A stretch of 64,000 nt of DNA from an uncultured Williamsia sp. (GTDB lineage Bacteria > Actinomycetota > Actinomycetes > Mycobacteriales > Mycobacteriaceae). Shown in pieces: positions 58,086-64,000 of this stretch (the first letter of the stretch is position 1; the number at the start of each line of letters is the position of its first letter). Under the pieces are notes generated by a model, which saw only the letters and a program-made list of their open reading frames with translations, was not told the DNA's origin and ran no database searches. The stretch is taken from contig NZ_CANLWM010000009.1 in assembly GCF_947494875.1 (NCBI RefSeq), positions 124,001 to 188,000 on the forward strand, written 5' to 3'. The position numbers and the translations under genes are program-made.

Positions 58086-58667
58086 CTACCAGGGGTCGCC
58101 AGGGCGGTCGTCGACGACGAGGACGGCGGTGTCGTCGGCCGCTCGGGACAGCAGGTGTGCGTCCCCGATCACCATCACGGCCCCGCGGTCGTCGGGGGTC
58201 CCTCGTATGGAGCCGTCGGTCACCCGGACCGACAGCTCCCCCGCCCACGTCGTCCACCCCATGCCCGCGTAGAGGGGCGCGCCGGCGTCGGTGGCCGCGA
58301 GAGCCCCCAGATCGTACGAGGCGAGGAGGTCAGCGATCTCCCGCATCAGGGTCACCCCCACGCCTCGACGGCGGGCAGAGGCCGCGACGGCCACCGCCTC
58401 GACGTAGCCGCACGAGCGTTCGTCGCCGTCGAACCACACCCGGCGCGGTACGACGGCCGCGTGTCCGACGAGGACTCCGTCGACCTCGGCCAGGACGTGC
58501 ACGCCGCCGAGGGCGTGATCCCAGTCGTCGTCGGTGAAGTCACCGTCGAACGCGTCGTCCAGCACCGACCGCAGCCGTGCCCGCAGATCGTCGCCCAGCT
58601 CGGCACTCCGGAGACGACGAAGGGCAGGTGCCGTGGCACCTGCCCTTCGTGAAGCGTCTGCGCTCAG
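58086..58667 (-). CDS. AAC(2')-type aminoglycoside 2'-N-acetyltransferase family protein
   Basis: A GNAT protein of about 193 residues matching mycobacterial AAC(2') in several blocks: AFDGDFTDDDWDHALGGVHV (about 40-59), GHAAVVPRRVW, CGYVEAVAVAASARRRGVGV (acetyl-CoA loop), DLGALAATDAGAPLYAGMGW and a C-terminus ending DDRPGDPW. Chromosomal AAC(2') enzymes acetylate aminoglycosides, though their natural substrate may be a cell wall or metabolic amine. The start is unclear: no ATG/GTG/TTG lies upstream of the conserved ALRRLRSAEL block. A CTG at 58667, overlapping the ctaF stop as CTGA, gives the expected length. The first codons are covered by a strong hairpin. Confidence 0.8.
   Translation of the reverse strand: MSADASRRAGATAPALRRLRSAELGDDLRARLRSVLDDAFDGDFTDDDWDHALGGVHVLAEVDGVLVGHAAVVPRRVWFDGDERSCGYVEAVAVAASARRRGVGVTLMREIADLLASYDLGALAATDAGAPLYAGMGWTTWAGELSVRVTDGSIRGTPDDRGAVMVIGDAHLLSRAADDTAVLVVDDRPGDPW
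58618..58649 (-). terminator. 15-bp perfect hairpin just after ctaF, inside the start of the AAC(2')-type gene
   Basis: CGAAGGGCAGGTGCC and its exact complement GGCACCTGCCCTTCG are separated by 2 nt. It lies 14 nt after the ctaF stop on the minus strand and looks like an intrinsic terminator or attenuator. It overlaps codons about 7-17 of the acetyltransferase frame, so readthrough would be needed to express that gene from the ctaC-ctaF promoter. Confidence 0.7.
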
Positions 58668-59080
58668 TGCTTCTCGGGTCCGACGTGGTACTCCATGACC
58701 AGGCCACCGACCGTCGCGATGATCGCCACGGCGCCGACGGCGACGAGCCAGAAGTTGGTCGTGGCCATCGCGACACCGATCAGCGCGGCGCTCGCGGCCA
58801 TGGCGATCGGCCACCAGCTGCCGGGGCTGAAGAAGCCCAGTTCGCCTGCGCCGTCCTCGACCTCGGCCTCCTCGTAGTCCTCCGGGCGGATGTCGACGCG
58901 GCGGGCGACGAACCGGAAGTAGGTGCCGATGATCAGGGTCAGACCACCGGTCATCACCATGCCGGTGACGCCGACCCACTCAACGTTCTTGCTCGACAGA
59001 CCCGAGGAGATGCCGTAGATGATCGAGGCACCGAAGAAGAAGACGGTCAAGACCTCGAAGAGCCGGGCTTCGATCTTCAC
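58664..59080 (-). CDS. ctaF: Cytochrome aa3 oxidase subunit IV
   Basis: A 138-residue actinobacterial subunit IV with four helices in two pairs: LFEVLTVFFFGASIIYGISS, VGVTGMVMTGGLTLIIGTYF, and near the end WPIAMAASAALIGVAMA and FWLVAVGAVAIIATVGGLV. The conserved RRVDIRPEDYEEAEV and ELGFFSPGSWWP loops are present. The GTG at 59080 overlaps the ctaC stop by 4 nt (GTGA). Confidence 0.95.
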   Translation of the reverse strand: MKIEARLFEVLTVFFFGASIIYGISSGLSSKNVEWVGVTGMVMTGGLTLIIGTYFRFVARRVDIRPEDYEEAEVEDGAGELGFFSPGSWWPIAMAASAALIGVAMATTNFWLVAVGAVAIIATVGGLVMEYHVGPEKH

Positions 59081-60213
59081 GATTGCGCTCCTACCGTGCA
59101 GCCGGGGATGGCGGTGTTCGACGAGGACCCACCGGTGGCGACGGCCTCGGCGGTCCCGTTGGTCGCGCGACGGGTGTCGAACGGACGTGTCGTCACCGAC
59201 ACCGGCGTCTCACAGATGCTCTGCAGCGCCTGCGCGTTGGTGGCGTTCGGGTTCGCAGCGCGGTAGGCGATGTACCGATCGAAGTTCTCCTTCGACACGG
59301 CGCGGACCTCGAAGTTCATCATCGAGTGGTACGTGCCGCACATCTCGGCACAGCGCCCGACGAACGCGCCGGTCTTGTCGATGGAACTGACCTGCCACCG
59401 GTTGTCGGTGTGGTTCTGCTTCGGGAACGGGAACACGTCGCGCTTGAAGAGGAACTCCGGCACCCAGAACGAGTGGATGACGTCGGCCGAGGCCTGCTCG
59501 AACTCGATCCGCTCGCCCACCGGCAGGACGAGAACCGGGATCTCGGCGGACGTGCCGACGGTCTCGATCCGGTCGAACTTGAGGTAGTTGCGGATGTCGT
59601 CGTCACGACCGTTGGCGGGGCCGGGGATCTCCTCGCCCTCCTTGTTGAGCTCCTTCTGCTGGAGCTCGTAGGGGCTGCCGTCACGCAGGAAACCGTTGTA
59701 GGTGGTGCCGTCGGCCATCTGCACCGTCCGGTAGCCGAACTTCCAGTTCCACTGGAACGCGGTGATGTCGACGACGACCTTGGGATCGGACTTCTTCGTC
59801 TCGACGCCGTTCTGCACGATGATCGTGAAGTAGAAGAGCACCGCGATGATGACGAACGGGATCGCCGTGTAGGTCAGCTCCAGAGGCACGTTGTAGGCGG
59901 TCTGACGCGGGAACTCGTCCTCCGCGGTCGCCGGCGAGTTCCGCTTGCGACGGTGGAACGTGATCGTCCAGAACGTCAGCCCCCAGACGATGATGCCCAT
60001 CACGAGCGCCGCGATCACCGACCACGTCCACAGGTGCCGCATGTCCTCGGCCTCGGGGGTGATGCCCTCGGGCCACCCGAACCGCATCGCCTCCTGAGCG
60101 GAGCACCCCGACATCAGCAGGGCGGTCAGCCCGAGCGCGACGACGGCCCCGATCTGCTTGAACCGGCGGCGGCCCGAGGCGTTCGCCTGCCGGGACCGAT
60201 CTCCGTGAGTCAC
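59077..60213 (-). CDS. ctaC: Cytochrome aa3 oxidase subunit II
   Basis: A 378-residue lipoprotein subunit. The signal peptide ends in lipobox LMSGC (Cys about residue 32), followed by two helices (about 55-75, 98-118). The cupredoxin domain carries the CuA site: IHSFWVPEF (His), then CAEMCGTYHSMM (Cys-x3-Cys-x3-His, Met). The GTG at 60213 has GGAAGG 8 nt upstream and matches the start of the M. tuberculosis protein; ATG codons 1 and 6 codons upstream are alternatives. CtaC accepts electrons from QcrC. Confidence 0.95.
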   Translation of the reverse strand: MTHGDRSRQANASGRRRFKQIGAVVALGLTALLMSGCSAQEAMRFGWPEGITPEAEDMRHLWTWSVIAALVMGIIVWGLTFWTITFHRRKRNSPATAEDEFPRQTAYNVPLELTYTAIPFVIIAVLFYFTIIVQNGVETKKSDPKVVVDITAFQWNWKFGYRTVQMADGTTYNGFLRDGSPYELQQKELNKEGEEIPGPANGRDDDIRNYLKFDRIETVGTSAEIPVLVLPVGERIEFEQASADVIHSFWVPEFLFKRDVFPFPKQNHTDNRWQVSSIDKTGAFVGRCAEMCGTYHSMMNFEVRAVSKENFDRYIAYRAANPNATNAQALQSICETPVSVTTRPFDTRRATNGTAEAVATGGSSSNTAIPGCTVGAQS

Positions 60214-60291
60214 CATCCACGCCTTCCGCATGTGAAACCACCACTGCCGTGGGCAGACGCCACCCGTCGCCGGGGACGCGCCACCCATGTA

Positions 60292-60304
60292 CTACGCAGC
60301 GTAG
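60292..60304. promoter_or_regulatory. 13-bp palindrome in the ctaC-asnB intergenic region
   Basis: CTACGCAGCGTAG is a perfect inverted repeat with a 1-nt centre, about 80 nt upstream of ctaC and 136 nt upstream of asnB. It could be an operator. On the minus strand it also contains TACGCT, a possible -10 for ctaC. CATACT at 60378-60383 is a candidate -10 for asnB. Nothing else is recognisable in the 226-nt gap. Confidence 0.4.
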
Positions 60305-60439
60305 ACCAACCTGGGCCGCGTTTCGTGATCGGGGTTTGACGCGCCCGCGGGAGTCGAGAGCCCCCGTCGCCGTGGGGCATACTCGACGACCGGCGGCGGT
60401 CGGACGACGCAGCCTGACGACGAATCGGAGGACGCGCCG

Positions 60440-62368
60440 ATGTGTGGCCTGGTGGGTCTGCTGACGAGCGACGGGTCCGGCGCGACACCCCGCGACGAGT
60501 TCTCCGCCGCCGTGCACTGCATGCGCCATCGCGGCCCGGACGAGCCCGGCGGCACCTGGAGCGACGACGACGTCGTCGTCGGCTTCAACAGGCTGTCCTT
60601 CATCGACATCGAGCACTCCCACCAGCCCCTGCGGTGGGGTCCGCCGGAGTCGCCCGAGCGGTACGCGCTGGTCTACAACGGCGAGGTCTACAACTACCTC
60701 GAGCTGCGCGAGCAGTTGCAGCGGGACGAGGGCGCGGTGTTCCGCACCGAGGGCGACGGCGAGGCCGTCGTCGCCGCGTTCCACCACTGGGGTCCCGACA
60801 GTGTCGCCCGCCTACGGGGCATGTTCGCGTTCGCGATCTGGGACACCGAGGCCCGCAGCCTCTTCCTCGCGCGGGACCCGTTCGGCATCAAGCCGCTGTT
60901 CCTGGCGACCGGCCCGGGTGGGACGGTGTTCGCGAGCGAGAAGAAGAGCGTCCTGGACCTCCTCGAGACGGTCGGGCTGGGCACCGACCTCGACCTGCGG
61001 GCCGTCGAGCACTACACGGTGCTGCAGTACGTGCCGGAGCCCGAGACGCTGCACCGCGACATCACCCGCCTGGAGTCGGGGTGCCACGCCACGGTCACGC
61101 CGGGCGGCTCGCCGAGCATCCACCGCTACTTCACCCCGCAGTTCGTCGCGAGTCCGACGCCGGCCGCCGGGCCGCAGGGCTGGTACGACGAGATCGCCGA
61201 CGTGCTCTCGGACTCCGTCGCCAAGCACATGCGCGCCGACGTGACCGTCGGGTCGTTCCTGTCCGGCGGCATCGACTCGACGGCCATCGCCGCCCTCGCG
61301 ATCCGGCACAACCCGGACCTCATCACCTTCACCACCGGTTTCGAACGCGAGGGCTACTCCGAGGTCGACGTCGCCGCGGAGTCCGCCGCGGCGATCGGCG
61401 CCCGGCACGTCGTCAAGGTCGTCAGCCCGGCCGAGTTCGCCGCGTCGATCCCCGAGATCGTCTGGTACCTCGACGATCCCGTCGCCGACCCTGCGCTCGT
61501 CCCGCTCTACTTCGTGGCCAAGGAGGCCCGCAAACACGTCAAGGTGGTGCTGTCCGGGGAGGGCGCCGACGAGCTCTTCGGCGGTTACACGATCTACAAG
61601 GAGCCGCTCTCGCTCGCCCCGTTCGACAAGCTGCCGGGCGGTCTTCGTCGGGCCGCAGGCCGGCTGTCGGAGCGGATCCCCGAGGGGACGCGGGGCAAGA
61701 GCCTGCTGCATCGGGGGTCGATGACCCTCGAGGAGCGCTACTACGGCAACGCCCGCAGCTTCGACGACGCCCGGTTGCGCGCGGTCCTGAAGACCTACCG
61801 CCCCGAGTGGACCCACACCGACGTCACCGCCGACATCTACGCCACCACGGCGGGCTGGGACCCGGTGGCGCGCATGCAGCACATCGACCTGTTCACCTGG
61901 CTGCGCGGCGACATCCTCGTCAAGGCCGACAAGATGACCATGGCGAACTCACTGGAACTGCGGGTGCCCTTCCTCGACCCCGAGGTGTTCGACGTGGCCC
62001 GCCGGCTGCCGACCGAGGAGAAGATCTCCCACGGCACCACCAAGTACGCGCTGCGGCGGGCGCTCGAACAGATCGTCCCGGCGCACGTGCTGCACCGCAA
62101 GAAGTTGGGTTTCCCCGTCCCGCTGCGACACTGGCTCGCCGGGACCGAACTCCACGACTGGGCGCGCGAGACGATCGCGGCGTCGGGCGCGGGCCACATC
62201 GTCGATCTCGCCGCCGTCGGCCGGATGCTCGACGAGCACCGCGCGGGCACCGTCGACAACAGTCGTCGCCTGTGGACCGTGCTGGTGTTCCTGGTGTGGC
62301 ACGGCATCTTCGTCGAGGGCTCGATCGTCCCCGACATCGCCGACCACACCTACCCCGTACGGCTGTAG
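60440..62368 (+). CDS. asnB: Glutamine-dependent asparagine synthetase (AsnB family)
   Basis: A 642-residue amidotransferase. Cys2 is the nucleophile of the class II glutaminase domain (MCGLVGLL), with MRHRGPDEPGG and YNGEVYNYLELRE. The synthetase domain has the PP-loop VGSFLSGGIDSTAIAALA (about 265-282), GEGADELFGGY, and a C-terminal ALRRALEQIVPAHVLHRKK block. In M. tuberculosis the homologue Rv2201 lies beside ctaC. Related enzymes can amidate the meso-DAP of peptidoglycan (LtsA), so that role is a real alternative to free asparagine synthesis. Good ribosome binding site CGGAGGA. Confidence 0.93.
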   Translation: MCGLVGLLTSDGSGATPRDEFSAAVHCMRHRGPDEPGGTWSDDDVVVGFNRLSFIDIEHSHQPLRWGPPESPERYALVYNGEVYNYLELREQLQRDEGAVFRTEGDGEAVVAAFHHWGPDSVARLRGMFAFAIWDTEARSLFLARDPFGIKPLFLATGPGGTVFASEKKSVLDLLETVGLGTDLDLRAVEHYTVLQYVPEPETLHRDITRLESGCHATVTPGGSPSIHRYFTPQFVASPTPAAGPQGWYDEIADVLSDSVAKHMRADVTVGSFLSGGIDSTAIAALAIRHNPDLITFTTGFEREGYSEVDVAAESAAAIGARHVVKVVSPAEFAASIPEIVWYLDDPVADPALVPLYFVAKEARKHVKVVLSGEGADELFGGYTIYKEPLSLAPFDKLPGGLRRAAGRLSERIPEGTRGKSLLHRGSMTLEERYYGNARSFDDARLRAVLKTYRPEWTHTDVTADIYATTAGWDPVARMQHIDLFTWLRGDILVKADKMTMANSLELRVPFLDPEVFDVARRLPTEEKISHGTTKYALRRALEQIVPAHVLHRKKLGFPVPLRHWLAGTELHDWARETIAASGAGHIVDLAAVGRMLDEHRAGTVDNSRRLWTVLVFLVWHGIFVEGSIVPDIADHTYPVRL

Positions 62369-62378
62369 CCGCACGGGG
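62353..62378. terminator. Bidirectional terminator between asnB and adoK
   Basis: CCCCGTACGGCT, loop GT, and AGCCGCACGGGG form a 12-bp stem with one A-C mismatch. It spans the asnB stop codon and lies 10 nt from the convergent adoK stop. Confidence 0.55.
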
Positions 62379-62387
62379 CGGGGAGGG

Positions 62388-63362
62388 TCAGGGGACGATC
62401 GCGCCGATCTCCTGCGCGGCGTCGGCGCCGTAGGTCTCCTCGAGGCGGGCGAGGGCGGTCTCCCGGTTCCACGTCCAGTCCTGCGGGGCGACGGTCTCGA
62501 GCACGGACGTCGCGATGAGCGCGCCGAGCTGCGCGCTGCGCTCGAACGACAGGCCCTTCTGCTGCGCGAAGAGGAACCCCGCACGGAAGCCGTCGCCGAC
62601 ACCCGTCGGGTCGACCTTCTCGGTGGCCGGGACGACGTCGACGTGGACGGTCTGGCCGTCCTTGCCGACGATGTCCGCGCCGTCGCCGCCGAGCGTCGTG
62701 ACGCGGGTGGTGACCATCCCGGCGATCTCGTCGGCGCTCAGGCCCGTCTTCTTCTGCAGCAGGCCCCACTCGTACTCGTTGGTGAGCAGGTACTCCGCGC
62801 CGTCGATCAGGGTGCGGATCTGGTCACCGTCGAGCAGCGCGAGCTGCTGGGACGGGTCGGCCGCGAACGGGATGCCCAGGTCGCGGCAGGACTGGCTGTG
62901 CTGGGTCATGGCGACGGGGTCGTCGGCACCGATGAGCACCAGGTCGGGCTGTCCGTACTCGTCGGCGAGGTCGGACAGGGAGATCTGTCGCGCGTCGGCC
63001 ATGGCGCCGACGTAGAAGCTGGCCAACTGGGCCATGTCGTCGTCGGTGGTGCACATGAAGCGCGCGGTGTGCTTGGACGTCGAGGTGCGCACACCGCTGC
63101 AGTCGACACCGTTGGAGGTGAGCCACTCGCGGTAGTCGTCGAAGTCGGCGCCGACCGCACCGACCAGCATCGGCGACGCGCCGAGCAGACCGAGGCCGTA
63201 GGAGATGTTGCCGGCCACGCCGCCCCGCCGGACGACGAGGTCCTCGACCAGGAAGCTGAGGGAGATGTGGTGCAGGTGCTCGGCGAGGAGCTGCTCGCTG
63301 AACTTGCCCTTGAACCGCATCAGATGGTCGGTCGCGATCGAGCCGCAGATGGCGATGGCCAC
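62388..63362 (-). CDS. adoK: PfkB-family nucleoside kinase, adenosine kinase type (Rv2202c)
   Basis: A 324-residue PfkB kinase. The start reads VAIAICGSIATDHLMRFKGK and the N-terminal signature is RRGGVAGNISYGLGLLGA. The anion hole/catalytic Asp motif is DPTGVGDGFRAGFLFAQQ (about 251-268), with LTNEYEWGLL upstream. Mycobacterial AdoK is a ribokinase-like adenosine kinase with this arrangement. GTG start with GAAAGGG upstream. It has its own promoter region after the terminator of the preceding gene. Confidence 0.92.
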   Translation of the reverse strand: MAIAICGSIATDHLMRFKGKFSEQLLAEHLHHISLSFLVEDLVVRRGGVAGNISYGLGLLGASPMLVGAVGADFDDYREWLTSNGVDCSGVRTSTSKHTARFMCTTDDDMAQLASFYVGAMADARQISLSDLADEYGQPDLVLIGADDPVAMTQHSQSCRDLGIPFAADPSQQLALLDGDQIRTLIDGAEYLLTNEYEWGLLQKKTGLSADEIAGMVTTRVTTLGGDGADIVGKDGQTVHVDVVPATEKVDPTGVGDGFRAGFLFAQQKGLSFERSAQLGALIATSVLETVAPQDWTWNRETALARLEETYGADAAQEIGAIVP

Positions 63363-63412
63363 GGTGGGGGAACCCTTTCGTCGGGATCGGTCGACCGCTC
63401 ACGCTACTGCAA

Positions 63413-63451
63413 CGACCGTGGCCCCCACCGTCACGGTGGGGGCCACGGTCG
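63413..63451 (-). terminator. 18-bp perfect hairpin terminating the HesB/ErpA gene
   Basis: CGACCGTGGCCCCCACCG, loop TCA, then the exact complement form an 18-bp stem, the longest perfect stem seen in the window. It lies 39 nt downstream of the HesB-type stop and 51 nt before the adoK start on the same strand. Confidence 0.85.
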
Positions 63452-63489
63452 TGAACCCTGGGACCCGTCACAGACGGGCCCTCGTCAGA

Positions 63490-63864
63490 TCAGTTGAACG
63501 AGTCGCCGCAGGCGCAGCTGCCGGTCGCGTTCGGGTTGTCGATGGTGAAGCCCTGCTTCTCGATGGTGTCGACGAAGTCGATCGAGGCGCCCTGCACGTA
63601 CGGGGCGCTCATGCGGTCCACAGCCAGCTTCACGCCGCCGAAGTCGGCGGTGAGGTCACCGTCGAGGGAGCGGTCGTCGAAGAAGAGCTGGTAGCGCAGG
63701 CCGGCGCAGCCACCGGGCTGGACGGCGATGCGCAGGGCGAGGTCGTCGCGACCCTCCTGGTCGAGCAGGGCCTTCGCCTTGCCGGCCGCGGCGTCGGTCA
63801 GGATGACGCCGGTCGCGGGGGCGGTGGTCTCGGTGTCGGCGGTGACCTGGTTGTCGACGGTCAT
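63490..63864 (-). CDS. erpA: HesB/IscA-type iron-sulfur insertion protein (ErpA-like)
   Basis: A 124-residue A-type carrier protein. The three conserved cysteines are present: QPGGCAGLRYQLFFDD (first Cys, about 53) and SCACGDSF (last two, near 117-119). The body reads LTDAAAGKAKALLDQEGRDD and DFVDTIEKQGFTIDNPNATG. It corresponds to Rv2204c and delivers Fe-S clusters to apoproteins. The ATG at 63864 has GAGGAGA 5 nt upstream. Nearness to the Rieske and oxidase genes fits but does not prove a link. Confidence 0.94.
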   Translation of the reverse strand: MTVDNQVTADTETTAPATGVILTDAAAGKAKALLDQEGRDDLALRIAVQPGGCAGLRYQLFFDDRSLDGDLTADFGGVKLAVDRMSAPYVQGASIDFVDTIEKQGFTIDNPNATGSCACGDSFN

Positions 63865-64000
63865 GCGTTCTCCTCGTGTTCTCGTGGCCCGCGATGTGCT
63901 CGCGGTCCGACGATCTCTCGTCGTGTCGACGTGCATGCTTCTTCGGCGGTGTCGCGTCGATCAGGTGCCTGAGAGGACAACGGTACTCCTGTCGGCGCTG
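63865..64000 (-). other. Upstream region of the HesB/ErpA gene at the window edge
   Basis: These 136 nt contain no gene. On the minus strand they include TCCTCTCAGGCACC (near 63965-63978), reminiscent of the 3' end of a glycine riboswitch, and later CACCGCCGAAGAAGC. The order and spacing do not fit an aptamer and the upstream part is outside the window, so no call is made. Confidence 0.25.

Noticed and set aside
57559-58257. Long open frames with heptapeptide repeats across the 21-bp arrays, on both strands
   Set aside because: The period of 21 bp keeps every frame open, the frames overlap qcrB or the acetyltransferase gene, and no ribosome binding site or family similarity is evident. Treated as non-coding repeat.
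63865-64000. Possible glycine riboswitch upstream of the HesB/ErpA gene
   Set aside because: Motifs resembling CTCTCAGG and GCCGAAGAAGC occur in the wrong order and the upstream half lies outside the window. A covariance search on extended sequence would be needed.

Overview
This window comes from a high-GC actinobacterium of the order Mycobacteriales. Gordonia or a close relative is the best guess: gene order matches the Mycobacterium tuberculosis Rv2145c-Rv2204c region almost gene for gene, but a DUF222/HNH gene and a carotenoid pathway are added. The genus is inferred from content and synteny only; no rRNA or other marker is present.

Layout. (1) 1-365: start of ileS on the minus strand with a T-box leader and promoter. 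(2) 366-22000, minus strand: the division and cell wall (dcw) cluster, in transcription order mraZ, rsmH, an ftsL-like gene, pbpB, murE, a stand-alone MurF C-terminal domain, mraY, murD, ftsW, murG, murC, ftsQ, a DUF222/HNH gene, ftsZ, pgeF, yggS, sepF, yggT, wag31 and a small membrane protein. Many genes overlap by 4 nt. (3) 22000-24230: MraZ operator repeats, a DUF3040 gene, and a HEPN gene divergent from a GNAT gene across a perfect LexA-type SOS box. (4) 24272-34933: carotenoid genes (crtO, a cruF-like gene, a glycosyltransferase, a prenyl diphosphate synthase gene, crtI, crtB) interleaved with the conserved envelope genes lppM, metF and mptA. (5) 34961-48750: a PknL-type kinase and its regulator-like neighbour, aroG, an exoribonuclease, a GT87 mannosyltransferase, an acyltransferase, glucokinase, an ArsA-like ATPase, two SRPBCC proteins, pimB, a lipoprotein and two NlpC/P60 hydrolases, the second behind a c-di-AMP (ydaO) riboswitch. 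(6) 49051-53154: a DEDD nuclease/UvrC-like fusion, an Lrp-type domain, trpD and small unknowns. (7) 53236-60213: the cytochrome bc1-aa3 genes ctaE-qcrC-qcrA-qcrB and the opposed ctaC-ctaF, with an AAC(2')-type acetyltransferase and a 21-bp repeat array in inverted halves between them. (8) 60440-64000: asnB, adoK and a HesB/ErpA-type gene.

Functionally this is a septum, peptidoglycan, lipomannan and respiration neighbourhood. Precursor synthesis (Mur enzymes), flipping and transglycosylation (FtsW/PbpB), the Z-ring (FtsZ/SepF/FtsQ), polar growth (Wag31), cell-wall hydrolases (NlpC/P60) and mannolipid synthesis (PimB, MptA, GT87) sit side by side. The carotenoid genes share transcripts with envelope genes.

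The most unusual observations are: the only MurF-like gene is a 160-residue C-terminal domain lacking the ATPase; three genes have no ATG/GTG/TTG in a sensible place but have a CTG overlapping the upstream stop as CTGA; an SOS box between the HEPN and GNAT genes; the inverted 21-bp arrays; and the riboswitches. Coordinates and motifs were read by eye. Functions rest on recalled family signatures and synteny, not on database searches.
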